Positions 21,744-33,960 of a stretch of DNA of 64,000 bases are shown in pieces. Source of the DNA: Posidonia oceanica. Lineage: Eukaryota; Streptophyta; Magnoliopsida; Alismatales; Posidoniaceae. Positions within the stretch are counted from its first letter, which is position 1. The number at the start of each line of letters is the position of its first letter. The translations under genes were made by a program, and so were the position numbers. The stretch lies in assembly GCA_037176725.1 (NCBI GenBank), contig JAZBRS010000020.1:86374001-86438000 (forward strand), read 5' to 3'. Below the pieces are notes generated by a model. It was given only the letters and a program-made list of their open reading frames with translations, was not told the origin of the DNA and searched no databases.

Positions 21744-23827
21744 GGTTTTGCAGTCGCTCGTCGGTGGACTTCTCCGAAGGAATGCGTTCTGGTCGTGGCG
21801 AACCTAACCCACTCACCAAACCCAACCTAACAACCCCAAACCTACCCAACATCATAAAACCACTCAAAACCCTCAACATATCCAAAACCACAAGTCCAAT
21901 GCCCATTGATAGCCCAAACAACCAAGGAAACAGGCCCAAGATCTAGCCAGCAGACCCTGACATGGTCCAAGCACGACTTGCTAGCGATACGAACAGGCGT
22001 AACTCACTAACGCGACCTCTAAGCGTAAAGAGTTGGCAACATGCCATGAGTCAATTAAATTCTGTAGAGGATTAAGTGATCCTTTAACCAATGGAACACC
22101 TAATTCTCTCTTCTTATTGGCTTACACAGATCTAGACGTGGACCCTGGTATTCTTGGACCATCATACCCCTAATTCCAACCCAAATCCCAATCAACTCCC
22201 GTCATTTGAATCCAAACCACACCCTTCCACTGCCAATTATTCATCAACGACCCATAGCAAACCTAGCCTCCTATATAACAGCCTGAGCTCTCTACGTGAA
22301 GCTTCTCTGGCTTCTCGGGTTGCTCCTCTTTGGCTGACATCTCTCAACTTCCCTTGCTCCCTAAATTCCCTAGCACCGGTGAGCCACCAACACAGTCCAA
22401 CCCATCGAGCACCACCCACACAACCCAGCCAACACCACATCCTCCTCCTCCTCCACAAACTATCCCAAGTGAGTGAGAGAGTCGAGAGCATCCCTTCGTG
22501 TTTAGACAACCCACAAAGTCATTCGGCCACCTCTGCGTCAGTCCCGACCGTTGCGACTGACGCCACCTCCGCACAACCGCCACGAGTCTCCACTCCAGGA
22601 GTGCACAGTCTTAGCATCCCACAGGTGAGAATCGCTTCCCATAGCATAGTGTAGTTACCTCATTGCTTTCTGAACATTCATCAGCCTCTCTTTTACGTCT
22701 GTTTTCTCGATTTTTATCGTCGGTATCCATGTTTGCATTGTGACAAGTTCATGGCTTCGAGCGAGGCCTGAGGCCGTTGAGCTCAAATAGGACTCGTCCC
22801 TAAATTCGCGCATCACCTCCTAGATCCTCCATGATGTCGCGTCGGTCCCTCTTGCTGTGCATACGGCCGACCGTCCCTCCCATGATGGACGGAACCGACG
22901 ACCTTGAGTGGAGAAGGGAGGCACCCCCATGTTTTGTTTCTTGCATTGCATCCTTGGTGACACTTCTGTCTCCCTCTGCTTCCGTCGTAAGCCATGGTGG
23001 ATCTCCATGGGTTCCCGGCCTCTTCCACGTCCGTCGAAACCGACGGTTTCCAGCATTGTGCAATGGAGGTGGGGAGGACGATTCATGCATTTGCATTCTT
23101 GTTTCTTTGCTTTAGGTTGTTCCTTGATATGCCTTCTAGCTTCGCCAATCTCTATTGGTTTGGTTTCGATCATTTCGATCCATAATTGAGCACGGAAGTT
23201 CACTATCTATGACTGCAAAATTTGAAGTGCAACTAGCTAGTGAATAGATCTGGCAAACGGATCTGGTGCGATTTACTATTGCGAAGTCCTCAAATCCAGA
23301 ACATAGGCAGTGTAACAGAGCATCTGTTTGCTTTGTTTTATCATCTCTCTCTAATGTTTTGCCTTATGTTTTGTTTCTGATCGCATGTTTTACATCTCAT
23401 GGCATAGCATTAATCGTATTGCCCCTTGGGCATACATTATTTGGCATTTATTTGCCTACATTTGCCACACATGAGCGGAATAGCCTAGAAAGACCGACTC
23501 GTTCGGTGCATGGGGGTGCCTAACCCCTTCCCCATGCGTAACTGGAGTCCTTACCCTTTCTCTGGACTGCAATGACCTTTGTGTCGCATCCATTCGGGAC
23601 GGATCATCATGTTTGTTTTAAATAGCATTGCATATTCGCATGTTTTCTTGCATCCGGTTTTCCTCGTCTTTCCGGTTTCAAATAGACTAGGTGGTGACTC
23701 CATTTCTTTATCTTTAATTCCCTTTAGCATTCGCCTATATCCGGTGTTTTTGAGTTGAGTTCTCCTCGGATGCACTACTTTGCCGTGGCCATCATTGGCT
23801 CTCGCCCGGTCACGACATGGTCACAGA
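21732..23827 (+). repeat. 3' LTR of element B
   Basis: It starts TGTAGACACCCC directly after the PPT and ends CATGGTCACA(GA) at 23825-23827. Landmarks match the 5' copy: GTCGTGGCGAACCTAACCC (21794), TATA box (22271), GGGGGTGCCTAACCCC (about 23511) and a PBS-like GGTGGTGACTCC (about 23691). It is about 2.1 kb. Frames such as 22154-22654 lie in the LTR and show no domain. Confidence 0.7.
22271..22278 (+). promoter_or_regulatory. TATA box of the B 3' LTR
   Basis: CTATATAA with conserved downstream GCCTGAGCTCTCTACGTGAAG, as in the 5' LTR at 1677. Confidence 0.5.
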
Positions 23828-23832
23828 CTGCA

Positions 23833-24995
23833 CTGGTGGTACTGCTGCTAGCTGTTCAGACTACTGGCAAAACTGTTGAGACTGTTGCTACTGCCCATTG
23901 TTTGGATCTAGGGTGCTTGCACTTGCAAAGTCAGATTGGTGCTCGGTAAACAGGCAAACTCTAAACTAGGCCCCCTGCAGACAGAGCTTGGAAGGGACAG
24001 GAGAGGAGACCACACCGATAAGATCAGAAGGATCCATTGGGGAAGGGCTGGAATCGGAAGGGACAGGAGCAAGAAGATAGATCTTCGAGGTCCCGGCATC
24101 CTCAAAGCTTGCAGGCTCAGAAGAGGAGAGGCTAGCTAAGCTAGGGTGTGCCAGTGCTGGTGCAGATGCTTGTGCTGGTGCTTCCTCCTACATGTTGACA
24201 ACAAGGACTCCATTGTTAAACATGTCATGAATGACGCCCCGAAGAGTATGGCAATTATTAGTCAAGTGCCCTGTGGCTCGATGATAATCATAGTACGAGC
24301 AAGTGTCATACCATTGTGGAAGTGGGTTCGGTGGCGGACGAGTTTCCAGGAGCCTCAGAAGTGACACAACCTGAGGGAAGACAATGCTCAGTGGCTCACC
24401 TAGTAGGGTGAAGTTGCTCTCGGTGCGTCAAGATCGTCTTTGCTTCGACTATTGTCCTTGCCAAGCTGGTGCGACATGATGCACTGGCTCGACGGTGGTA
24501 GTGATCTGTGTAGTGTGTGGAGAGCTAGGTGCAGAAGCTAACTGAGTTGAGCTTGGCCAGCTCGCTGCATTGGTAGGCATTACAGGTGGTCCGATGTATG
24601 CGACGGTTGGCTTCTTAAGGTAGTCCTGGAGCCATTGCTGCTGTTGTTGTTGCCACTGCTGTTGTTGTTGGAGGTGGTGGCCTGCTTCGTAAATGCAGTG
24701 AGTACGGGGAAATTCCCACTTCACAGTGAGCTTTCCATGTGAGCGCTGGCCTGGATTAGCGATGCAAAGCTAGTGACAGGTAGTATGCTGAGCAGAGCCC
24801 CAATCGCTGGCTACGCTCCTCTGATGATGATCTTGATAGACTCCTCGTCTGAGGGCCTATCTTTGACGTGGGAGGCTAGGGTGCGCCAGTGGCTAACATA
24901 CTCCTCGAATGGTTCATGGGGCTTCTGCCGGGTTGCATTGAGATCCTCGCACTTAGGGATCAAGTCGAGGTTGAAGGAATATTGCTCCCAGAATG
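23833..24995 (-). pseudogene. gag relic (element F), interrupted by element D
   Basis: Minus-strand frame at 24811-24995 reads FWEQYSFNLDLIPKCEDLNA, FEEYVSHWRTLASHVKDRPS and DEESIKIIIRGA, nearly identical to the H gag core. Farther on are a Gln-rich run (24600-24680), VEPVHHVAPAWQGQ (about 24450) and the degenerate knuckle region (about 24200-24330). Several frame breaks are present. It stops at the codons for FWEQYSF, where the minus-strand LTR of D begins (TGTGACCATCC at 24996). The N-terminal part of this gag was not found to the right. Confidence 0.65.
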
Positions 24996-27900
24996 TGTGA
25001 CCATCCGCCACTCGGGCCCACGGCAGTCCTCGCAATGCTACCATAGCTCACGATGCGATCGTGCCGTGAGAGAGGGAAGGAAGTCACGGTCAGTAGTGAA
25101 TCCAAGGAGAAACTCGACTCGAAAACACCAGGAAAACGTGAAGAATAAAAGATAAGACAAAAGGGAGTCGCCACCTAGTCTATTATTGGGAAGACGAGGA
25201 AAACCAAGGAAAAGCATAGAAAACAAGCAAATGAATGCAATGCTATGCAAAATAGATGACTCGTGCCAAGGATGAGGGCAAAATGGTCATTACGGGCCAG
25301 AGAAAGGGTAAGGACTCCAATTACGTGCGGGGAAGGTGGTAGGCACCCCCGACATGCCCGAGAAGTCGGTCTTTTATGGCTAAATGCTCGCATATGCTGG
25401 ATGTCGGCAATTGCTTGCCTTTGCTATACGCCCGTAGGCGATAGATGTGATGCCATGCTATGTATGCTTTAATGCCTAAATCCTGAATGGGAAATTAAAC
25501 GTGTTGCCTATGTGCTCAGCAGCGCTGCCAGTGTTCCGAATCGGGCGAACCCTAGTTTGTAAGAACTCCAGGCAGTAAGCATCACTGCCCTAATGCAAAT
25601 GCAGGCGATAAAGCAAAACGCCAATGAAACCACACAATGCAAGCGACATGCAAAGGGGAAAGCAAGCAGAGGCGGGAAAGTCAAATAAAACCACACGATG
25701 CAAGCGACATGCAAACGGGAAAGAAGGCCGACGTAGAAAACTACGAGAAAGCGTGCGATGCAAGGCGCAAAATTGAAAACAAGGGTCTGGCAGCATGCAC
25801 AAGTGTTACAGCATGTATCAGAGGTGATAAAACGTGAAAAGCAGTAAGCGAAACCAAATCAGTGCTTAAAAACTGAGTTAAGCCAACTGTAAGTGTTGGA
25901 TGCAGCTATGACCTGCGTCCAATGTTGGACGTTGGGATAGCTGGCGTCCAAGACAGACAGATGGCAAACAGAAGCCATGCAATCTGGAAAACATGCATTC
26001 TAGCTATTTGAATGCGACGCAAATGTAATGAAGCAGTAGAATACATGCAGAGCAATCAAGGCAGTTAAGGCAACAAACCAGAAGCGATTTAAGGGCAGCA
26101 TGTAAGCATAGAACATAATTTAAACATTATAGGGTGTTGGACGCTAGAGACCTCTGCGTCCAACACTGGACGTTGAAGGACTCTGCGTCCAACAAGCTGC
26201 AGACAGGAACACAGCAATATGGCTTGAAAAGCGATGAGTAAAACATTAAGGCATGCATTTAGGTTGCTGTAAACAGGTATAGGCTTAGCATGCAAACACA
26301 GGGCATGTAAAAATCCAAGAGGAACAACATCTGCAAAGCATGCAAGAAAAGAAACTCAACCAGAGTGTTGGACGCAAGCTGCACCTACGTCCAATATAGG
26401 ACGCAAGGAATGCCAGCGTCCAACACACTGGGAGGCACAGACATACAAAACCTTGCAAGAAACCCTGATGAAAAAAGCCAAGAAAGCTTGACTACAGTCG
26501 CTGAGAGGGCCAAGCACACACATGCAAGCATGGATCAAGCCAACATAAAATATCAGAGCATCATGGAAGCATTTAGGCAACAGTAGATGAGCAGCAAAAT
26601 AGGACGCAGAGCTTATCTGCATCCAACATAGGACGCAGACAAACCCTACGTCCAACACATAAAAGTTGTAAATCATGCTGCAAGAAGGAACTGAACTTGG
26701 AAATCACTTAGACATGCATGCAAACTATAGAAAGCAGACTAAACCAGAGCATGCAACGTAGATTAAGCAAGCATTCCATATAAAACATTTTTAGAAGCAT
26801 ACATGAAGAAATATGGAAATAAAACACATGCAATCCAACATGTAACTTGGAGAGAAGCTTGCAAACATGAAAGGTAGTTGCCATGAGGGCCAAACACTGC
26901 TAGGCATGCATGGAGCAAGTTTAAAACTTAAAAGGAAGCAAAACTCAAGCATGGCAGTAAGTACAAGCATGCAGATAGATAGGACGCTGGACACACCAGC
27001 GTCCAACGTTGGACGCAGGGTGTACCAGCATCCAATATAGGTAGGAGGCACACTGAGCTAAAGCAAGAAAGAAAAGTCCAAGCAAGGATCCATACTTGGC
27101 ATAAATCATGCAATAACATTCATAAGCATCAAGGGAAGCATTTAAAGCAAGCTCACAGAGTTGCAACTAAAACAAGCTAACATAAATGCAAAAATAACCA
27201 AACTAACCTAAAATACAAGCAGAGGTGTTGGACGCTGCCTCAGAGCAGGTCCAACGTTGGACGCACCAACTAGTGCGTCCAACAAGTCGGGAACTTTCCC
27301 GGCCAAGATCAGTGGCCAAATTGGCCAAAAATCCCAAGCTGACTTGCTAGGAAGCAAGAGTGGTCGACGATGAGCATGCCCATATGCTCGGTGCCAGAAA
27401 TAGGTGGGTGGATTGCTCCACCCACCTCCTCCTCCTTGCGACCGGAAAGCCAAGGCGGGGAGGGGTGTGTGCTGTGCTAAAATGCGTGGAAACTAGCTAG
27501 GAACGTTACCACATGCATGCATGAGCTAAGGGGATCGAAGGCCTACCTTGGTGCGGCCTGAAACGGTGTGTCCACTCTCGACCGGTCGGCGCGGAAGGAG
27601 GCGGCAGGCCAACTCCGGCGAGCTTCCTTGGCATGTAGGAGGCACGGGAGAGGGAGCTGGAGGTATGGGAGTGGTCGTGGGAGTTTGCTCTGGGTCGCTC
27701 AAGCTCTCAATTCTCTCTCAAATGGGTGTGGTGTCCTCTGGAAGAGGGAGAAGTTGGCTGTTTTGTTCATGGGTTTTGGCACACGGTAGTGGCTTGCAGA
27801 GGCTTTGGACTAGCTTTGGTAGGCAATGGTAGGCATGGCAGGGGTCACTATGAGTGGGGAGTCCACGAGGCATGTCAGGGGAGGGTTGTAGGCTTGTCAG

Positions 27901-28433
27901 GTGGTCGCCGAAGTCGTTGTGGTGGCAGAGGTTGGGTGGCAACGGCAGTGACTAGCAAGGTGAGCAGGAAACACGCTGGGGCGGAAAAGAGGCGGTGGCA
28001 GGCTGAGTAACTTGGCTTGGCGGTTAGTGGGTGGCTATAGTGAGGTGAGGGGATGGGTAGTAAGTTTGTATGGGCGGCGGAGGGGATGGGAGGTGAGCCA
28101 GAGGTGGCGAAGCTGCTACTACAACTCCCGACGCATTGGATGCCACCATAGGTTGCGTCCAACATTGGACGCAGCCCATGCCTACGTCCAATGAGCGCAG
28201 GAGGCCAAAGGCTGAAATGGACTTGGACCTTGGTTTAAAAATGGTTTAGAAAGTGGGTTAAGGCTTAGGTGGGCTTGAGTTTGGGATTTGGGTTGGTTTT
28301 GGGTAGTTTTGGAATGGGATTTGGTTTTAGGTCAAATTGGGTCAGTTTGAAAAAAAGAGAGCCATCCCAGAGTCCAAGCAAGCTTCCAATAGGGGTGCAC
28401 CATCTTCTAGGTAGTCAAAATGGGGTGTCAACA
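24996..28433 (-). repeat. 3' LTR of element D
   Basis: A minus-strand LTR of 3438 bp. The left end TGTGACCATC and the right end GGTGTCAACA (28424-28433) are the complements of a TGTTGACACC start and a GGTCACA end. The complement of a PPT follows directly at 28434. The PBS-like GGAGTCGCCACC is near 25167. 25890-28195 carries seven double-hairpin units. The left flanking 5 bases GAATG would be one target duplication; the other was not found. Confidence 0.7.
25893..28192 (-). repeat. Dispersed double-hairpin units (GTTGGACGC/GCGTCCAAC)
   Basis: Seven roughly 60-bp units at 25893-25952, 26135-26193, 26366-26425, 26600-26659, 26980-27040, 27226-27284 and 28134-28192. Each has two successive inverted-repeat pairs of the form GTTGGACGC-N(10-16)-GCGTCCAAC. 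The first four and the sixth are 230-250 bp from a neighbour. An eighth copy is in the truncated E LTR at 10580-10638. Confidence 0.8.
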
Positions 28434-28497
28434 GATGCCCCTCCTTGAGCGAGGTCAAGGGGACCGAGGCCGCTGCTCAGGGTAGACTAGACACCCC
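28422..28497. other. PPT/LTR-junction foldback, element D
   Basis: GGGGTGTC at 28422-28429 and GACACCCC at 28490-28497 are perfect complements. Inner arms CCTTGAGC (28443-28450) and GCTCAGGG differ by one G-U type change. Confidence 0.6.
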
Positions 28498-28910
28498 TCC
28501 TGACACCGACAGGAGCGCAAATGTTATTGTTGGCCTGAGTCACTTATTCGGCGGATGCACCAAAAATCATGACCCACGGCCACAATGCGAATGCAAATGC
28601 AAATGCAAATGCAGATGCAGTGCAATGCAAAGAAATGCAACAATGCTAATGCTAAAGTAAAAACCTGCACTAGTGTTTGCCGTGCCAAACTTTGTGGGGG
28701 AGATGCAGGCAATGCATGCTGATATGATGTGACATGCAACCCTACTGGGGAAAACATGCGATGATTGTGTGTATGTGATGCTGACGTTGCTATCTAGCAT
28801 GTGATGCTGGTACTGTTACCTAACATGCAATGCTGATGTAATGAGTTATGAGTTGACGAACTCATTGCCAGATAGTTTGGGTTATCGACCCAAGGAGTTG
28901 ACGGACTCGC
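28434..28910 (-). other. 3' UTR of element D, truncated
   Basis: PPT complement, then a region collinear with the LTR-proximal 3' UTR of E (10879-11100). It contains ATGCAAATGCAAATGC repeats near 28590-28640 and one unit of the GAGTTGACG..ATAGTTTGGG repeat (28850-28905). It stops at about 28910, where plus-strand gag sequence begins, so the rest of D is missing. Confidence 0.55.
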
Positions 28911-30963
28911 CACACATTGCAGGGTATGCCTCTATCGGTTCACCCCTCTTGCATTCCTGCTGCCCCTGAGGTTCTTCTGTGGCTTGCTCTTGCACACACT
29001 GCACTCCCACCCAGACCATCACCCCAGCTACACACTGCTCCAGTGATGGGGGCACGGTATCTGTCTCCTACTTCTGCACAGCACTATGCACTGCATGCAA
29101 CTCCGCCATCTGGTGATCAGTCCTTCGGGCTGGTTGGAGCAGAGTACCCCACTGGTTCGCTACCCGGCACTGCACCTGCGCAGCAACTGTTGCTCCAGCA
29201 CTCTGCACCACGCACTGCACAACATATTATCTATCCATCCCCCTTGCATCAGGTTCAGAACCTAGCATACTTCCCTACCTACACAGCACCACCGCACGGA
29301 TACGCCGGCCATCCCGTCGCTCCACCAGGCAACGCGATGGTAGATCCGAGCACCTCGGTGCGACCCAGACGGTGTATGTGGTCCCTACCCCTACTGCACC
29401 ATCCCCTACGACAGCCAATCCAGACCCCATCAATGACAGGATGGACGTTCTGGAGAAAGCACTACGTCTAGTGTAGGGCAAGGACCACTAGTATTACCAG
29501 TTTCGCGACCTCTATCTCTTTCCCGAGGCCGCACTCCCTTCGATGTTCTGCATCCTAGTCTTCGATAAATACAATGGTAGAGGCTATCCTATTTTGCATC
29601 TGAAGGCATACTGTAGGGACCTTGCTTAGCTTCAGGCTGATGAAAGGCTCCTTATCCACCTGTTTCAGAAGAGTTTAACCGGCCCTGTGCTCAAGTGGTT
29701 CACTTCCCTTGACATGGTTGCAGTTCAAACTTGGACTGATCTTTCTTAGTCTTTCTTGAGCAGTATGCATTCAACCTCGACTTGATCCCCAAGAGGGAGG
29801 ATCTCGTCGCCATCCGATGGAGGCCCCAAGAGCCATTCGGGGAGTATGTTGATCGTTGGCGCTCCTTAGCCACCTAGGTCAAAGATAGACCCTTTGAGGA
29901 GGATTCTATCAAGATGATCATTAAAGGGGTGCTACCAACGACTGGAACTCTGCTTTGCATTCAGCACATCACTAGACATGCATCACTGATTAGGGCTGGC
30001 GCTTGCGTGGAAAGCTCACTGCGAAGTGGGCATTTCCCTGCACTTTCTGCATTGGCTAGGCAGGCCAACACCTCCAGGAATCGCCACAGCAGCAACAACA
30101 GCAACAACTTCGCTCCTGACTGCTCCGAACAGCTCACCGAAGCAAACGCCGATCCTCCCAAAGAACCTGCCTATGCGGAGAGTCAGCTAGACCCTTTTCT
30201 GCTAGAGCACGCACCTAATTTTGCACCCACTAAGCACACTGCCACCGTCGAGCCTGTGCATCACGTCGCACCTGCTCGGCAAGGACTCCATCCAGGGCAA
30301 AGACGACTCATTCAGGCTGAGTCTGATTACACGCCTCTCCCCGAACCACTGAGCGTCATCTTCCCTCAAGTTGAGTTGCTCCTGAGACTCTCGGCTGTCC
30401 GTCCGTCACCAAACCCCCCTCCGTGGTGGCATGATACGGATCAGTTCTGCAGTTTCCATCAGGCCACCAGGCACTCGATGGACAGCTGCCTCACTCTCTG
30501 GGACGCCGTTCAGTGCCTGATCGATTGCAGGATCATCAGTGTTGAAGAGCAAGAGCCTACACATACACCTGCACTTGCACTTGCACACCCTAATGTAGCC
30601 GACCCTTCCTCTTTCGAGCCTGTAGGCTTCACAGCTGCCAAACCTCGGGGGTCTACACTAGACTTTTCTGAGTCCAGCTCTGCCTCGGTGGTTCCTTCTG
30701 ATCCCATCGGCGCAATCCCCTTTTCCTGCCTTTCCTGTCTCGTCTGAGGGACGCTCGGAGATGCAACGGCAGTGTCGACAGCAAGCCCAGTTGTAGCGTC
30801 GTCTAGGTTAGTTCCTCCTCCAACTTTTGCAGCCCTAGTGCTCCCTGCACTGCCGTCAGCAGCTCTAGTAGCCCCAGTGCTCCCCGCACTGCCAACATTG
30901 GACTTCGTCGACAACATCAGCAGCGTAGGAATGAACCCAGCGCTTCCCTCCCGAGGTTGCTGA
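28911..30963 (+). pseudogene. gag relic of element G (gag-only family)
   Basis: Plus strand. 28917-29471 covers the Pro/His-rich N-terminal part (PLRPS-like, MGARYLSPTSAQH, GDQSFGLVGAEYPTGS, PPHGYAGHPVAPPGNAMVDP), homologous to H gag. The core (29480-29910) has stops. 29914-30747 is open again: LIRAGACVESSLRSGHFPAL, HHVAPARQGLHPGQRR, FCSFHQATRHSMDSC (knuckle with GH changed to RH), then TLWDAVQCLID. The C-terminal PALPSAALVAPVLPALP stretch ends PSRGC and a TGA at 30961. Directly after it is CAAGTAAGT (a donor consensus with one change) and then 3' UTR without pol. The 5' part of the gag and the 5' LTR are missing, cut at 28910 by D. Confidence 0.7.
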
Positions 30964-32394
30964 CAAGTAAGTCCTTCTTACCTCTTTTTTGATTCCTGCA
31001 TTGTCTTTACTTTTCGTTTTGTTTTGTTTTTGTGGTTTCTCGCCTTGTCTGAAAATTATAAAAAGCATAAAATCAACAAATCCCAAAAAAGAACATGCAT
31101 CCCTTTCTGCTTCTTGCATTTATTCCTTGCATCCGGGCTGGCAACCCTAACTGCTCGGTGATAGGTCTGTTAACCTATCACTCTCGGGCTGATATCCCTA
31201 AGTATTCGGCGATAGGTCCATCAGCCTATCACTCTGCACGTTCTTCTGCACATATTTGCCACTCTCTGCACATATCATCATACATGTCATTTCTTGCATC
31301 CTATAAAAGACAAAAGCACCCAAAAAAATCAGGAAAATAAAAAAAACACAAAAATATTTTCTCGTCTTGCTACTGGTTTTCCCTTTTTATGTTTTCATAA
31401 GCACAAAAACCATAAAAAATACAAAACCAATGCAAAAAACCTGAAAAACATGTTTGTCCTCTCCCCTGCTAAAATATACAAAACTCATAAACATTTGTAT
31501 AATCAGAAACCCGGCTACGGACAAACAAGCAGTGCCAAGAGGATGCCAAGCAGTGACAACCTCAAGTAGGTCTCACCCGAGTAGCGCCATCTCTTGCATG
31601 TGGCCACAAAATGAGACTGAGAGCAGAATAGAGCATCTCGCTGAGTTTCAGAACTCCAGAAGCGAGATCCACCTTATCAAGAGAGTCCACCAGACATGGA
31701 GAAGACCAAAGCAGAGCAGAGCATAGCCAGAGGCTGAAGGTGTACGCCGATCAGCCGACCTCTTAATGCCTCACCAAGGACCGCTACTCCAAGAGGGCAA
31801 AGACATGCATATCCAAAAGAATAGAGACCATGTGAGCAAAAGAATATGATAACATGATATGCATGCTGAGCATAAAAGAAAAATGAAGAAAGAAGTTGAA
31901 GAAAGAAGGCACTCATGAGAGGAGTGATTCAAACGAGCGTCAAAGCCCCCTCAGCTTCCAACTTCAAGTGTCACACTGGCAACTGCATGGGATACATCAT
32001 CCGAAAGACCTGACCCCATCTTTCGAGTGCAGCAGCACGCTCCAGTCCCCTCTGCAGACAACAACCACTCCCTAGCAAGCTAGATGCAACTCTAGTCACT
32101 CACGAGGGGAAAAGAAATATCATTCTGCGAGCGTCAAAAGTGGTAGTCGGTCCCTGAGGATTTGAGACGGAGGCTGTGAAGCTACATCCAATGCATCTGC
32201 TACCTACCTGTAGCCAAAGACTATTCTCTGCAAAGTCAAGGTCTCATCTCGAGCCAAGAGTGAGAAAGAGAGCCACCGACCACAACTCGGCATGGCGTTG
32301 CTCGAGGATCGAGTCTCCTGAGTCAGAAAGTGCAGAAGCACCCTCTTAGCAGCTGCTTTTGAGTCCAAAGCCACCAAAACATGCATGCTATAAT
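30964..32394 (+). other. 3' UTR region of element G, first part
   Basis: Non-coding. It is collinear with the complement of 12940-14498 (element E): GGCTGGCAACCCTAACTGC repeats (31130-31230), an A-rich stretch (31290-31450), then a well conserved 0.9-kb block to the H insertion point. Frames at 31454-31726 (plus) and 31677-31916 (minus) are open in both copies only in part, so I regard them as non-coding. The last five bases, ATAAT (32390-32394), are the left target duplication of H. Confidence 0.6.
32390..32394. repeat. Target-site duplication (left) of element H
   Basis: ATAAT, identical to 58988-58992. Confidence 0.9.
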
Positions 32395-33949
32395 TGTAGA
32401 CACCCCATTTTGACAGGCTAAATCGGTGGAATCTCTCTCTCTGGTGGCTTCTGGACCAAACCAACACCTAAACCCAAACCTATGTTAAAACTTACACAAT
32501 CCTTCCTTCCCCTCAAAACAAGCCTAAACTCAACCTAGGATTACCCCCCTTTCCCGAACCCGAAAATCCACCAAAATCCATAGGAACACTCACCCCTGAT
32601 GACTTAGCAAACCCACCAAAAAGCCTGCAAAATCTCAAACCAGACCCCTCCCAAAAACCCTAGGAAACTTAGGCGAAAATACCCTTTTTCCACACCTCAA
32701 AACCCCTCCAAAACTTCCTCGGAACCAAACCAAAACTCCAGGACCAGAACTAGAAACCCTAGACCCCACACCCGCCAAATTTCACTCCTTTCTGAGACCT
32801 CTAAGACCCCCTTTTGGCCAAATTATCGTTTTCTCTCTCCGGGATTATCGTTTTCTCTCTCCTCTCTCTCACCTGACTATCGCCCCTCTTTTCCCCCCTT
32901 CTTAACCATTTTCTGGCCTGGCTGTGGGCCCCCTTTGTACTTCTATCCCTTCTCTATCTTATTCCTATTTTTATTTTATTTTTAGCATTTTCCCTGAATT
33001 TCAAAAAATCTTTTTCCTTCAATCTATCTCTTTTCCTTTTATCTCCCTCTTTTTTCCACTTCTTTCCTCCTTCTCTTTTCCTTTTCCCTCTCTTGCAAAA
33101 ATCCATAAAAACCCCTAAAAACCTGTAAAACCCCAAAACATAAAAGAAACAAATCAGAACCCTAAGAAAAACAACTAAAAAAAAAAACATTAAACAAGCA
33201 ATTAAAAACCTAAACTTAACTAAACCAAGCTAAAATAGAAAATCAAGAATGCAAACTAAAAAATGCAAAACAAACTAAAACAAAATACTGTAAAATCAAG
33301 TAAAAAACTGAAATAAAGTCAGAACCTACCAAAGATAAGAACCCCACTAAAAGAATTGAAAAACAAACCCTAAAGAGAAGAATTAAAGATCAAATACTAA
33401 AACAGGTAATTAAAGAAAACAAAAGACTTAACCTAATGAACATAAGAAAATAACATAAAACTTAATTAAAAGAAAAAGAAAATACAGTTGGAAGACTTAA
33501 GAACACTTAATCAAACCAGGAAAAAACCAACTAAAAAATATCAAGAAGAATTAACAAATAAAAATCAAAAAACATAGTTCAAAAGACTTAAAGGAGAAAA
33601 ACATAAAAGACCAGAACTAAAAAGCCCAAAACCCACTCTAATTAACCTAAAAATGAATCTTAAAAATCCTAATTAACATCCTAGGCACTTAACAAGGAAA
33701 ACATAATTAAAAAAAAAAAAAAAAAAACAACTTAAAAGACTCAACAAACATTTAATCAAGATAAAAATAAATTAAAAGCAAAGAGAGTCTTAAGACCCTA
33801 ATCAAACCCTAATCCCATGTATTCAAACCCAAGACACCAAAAAAGGATGCAAAAGAACCCTAAAACCCTAATCCCCATGGATTCAAACCCAAGACATTAG
33901 TGCCATTCTAAAAAAGGAAACAAATGCCTAAAACCCTAATCCCATCCTC

Positions 33950-33960
33950 ATTTAAAAGGC
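33950..33960 (+). promoter_or_regulatory. Possible TATA box of the H LTR
   Basis: ATTTAAAAGGC lies just ahead of the pyrimidine-rich tract, a layout like a plant promoter with a CT-rich leader. The copy in the 3' LTR is at 54777-54787. No other support. Confidence 0.3.

Larger units (their letters stand above)
1116..23827 (+). mobile_element. Element B: old Tat/Ogre-type LTR retrotransposon with nested insertions
   Basis: Two LTRs in the same orientation (1116-3490 and 21732-23827) flank a gag relic (3491-4427) and a 3' UTR with a tandem array (18540-21731). A candidate 5-bp target duplication CTGCA lies at 1111-1115 and 23828-23832; accepting it requires the LTR to end in CACAGA rather than CACA, so the exact ends are tentative. 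No protease, RT or integrase remains. The interior is occupied by other elements, mostly on the minus strand (C, E and an unassigned block). LTR divergence is high, so the element is old. The pairing of these two LTRs is my inference from their shared sequence and order. Confidence 0.5.

Noticed and set aside
31454..31916. Possible small gene conserved between E and G
   Set aside because: DNA similarity is high but the frames differ between copies, so there is no sign of protein-level selection.
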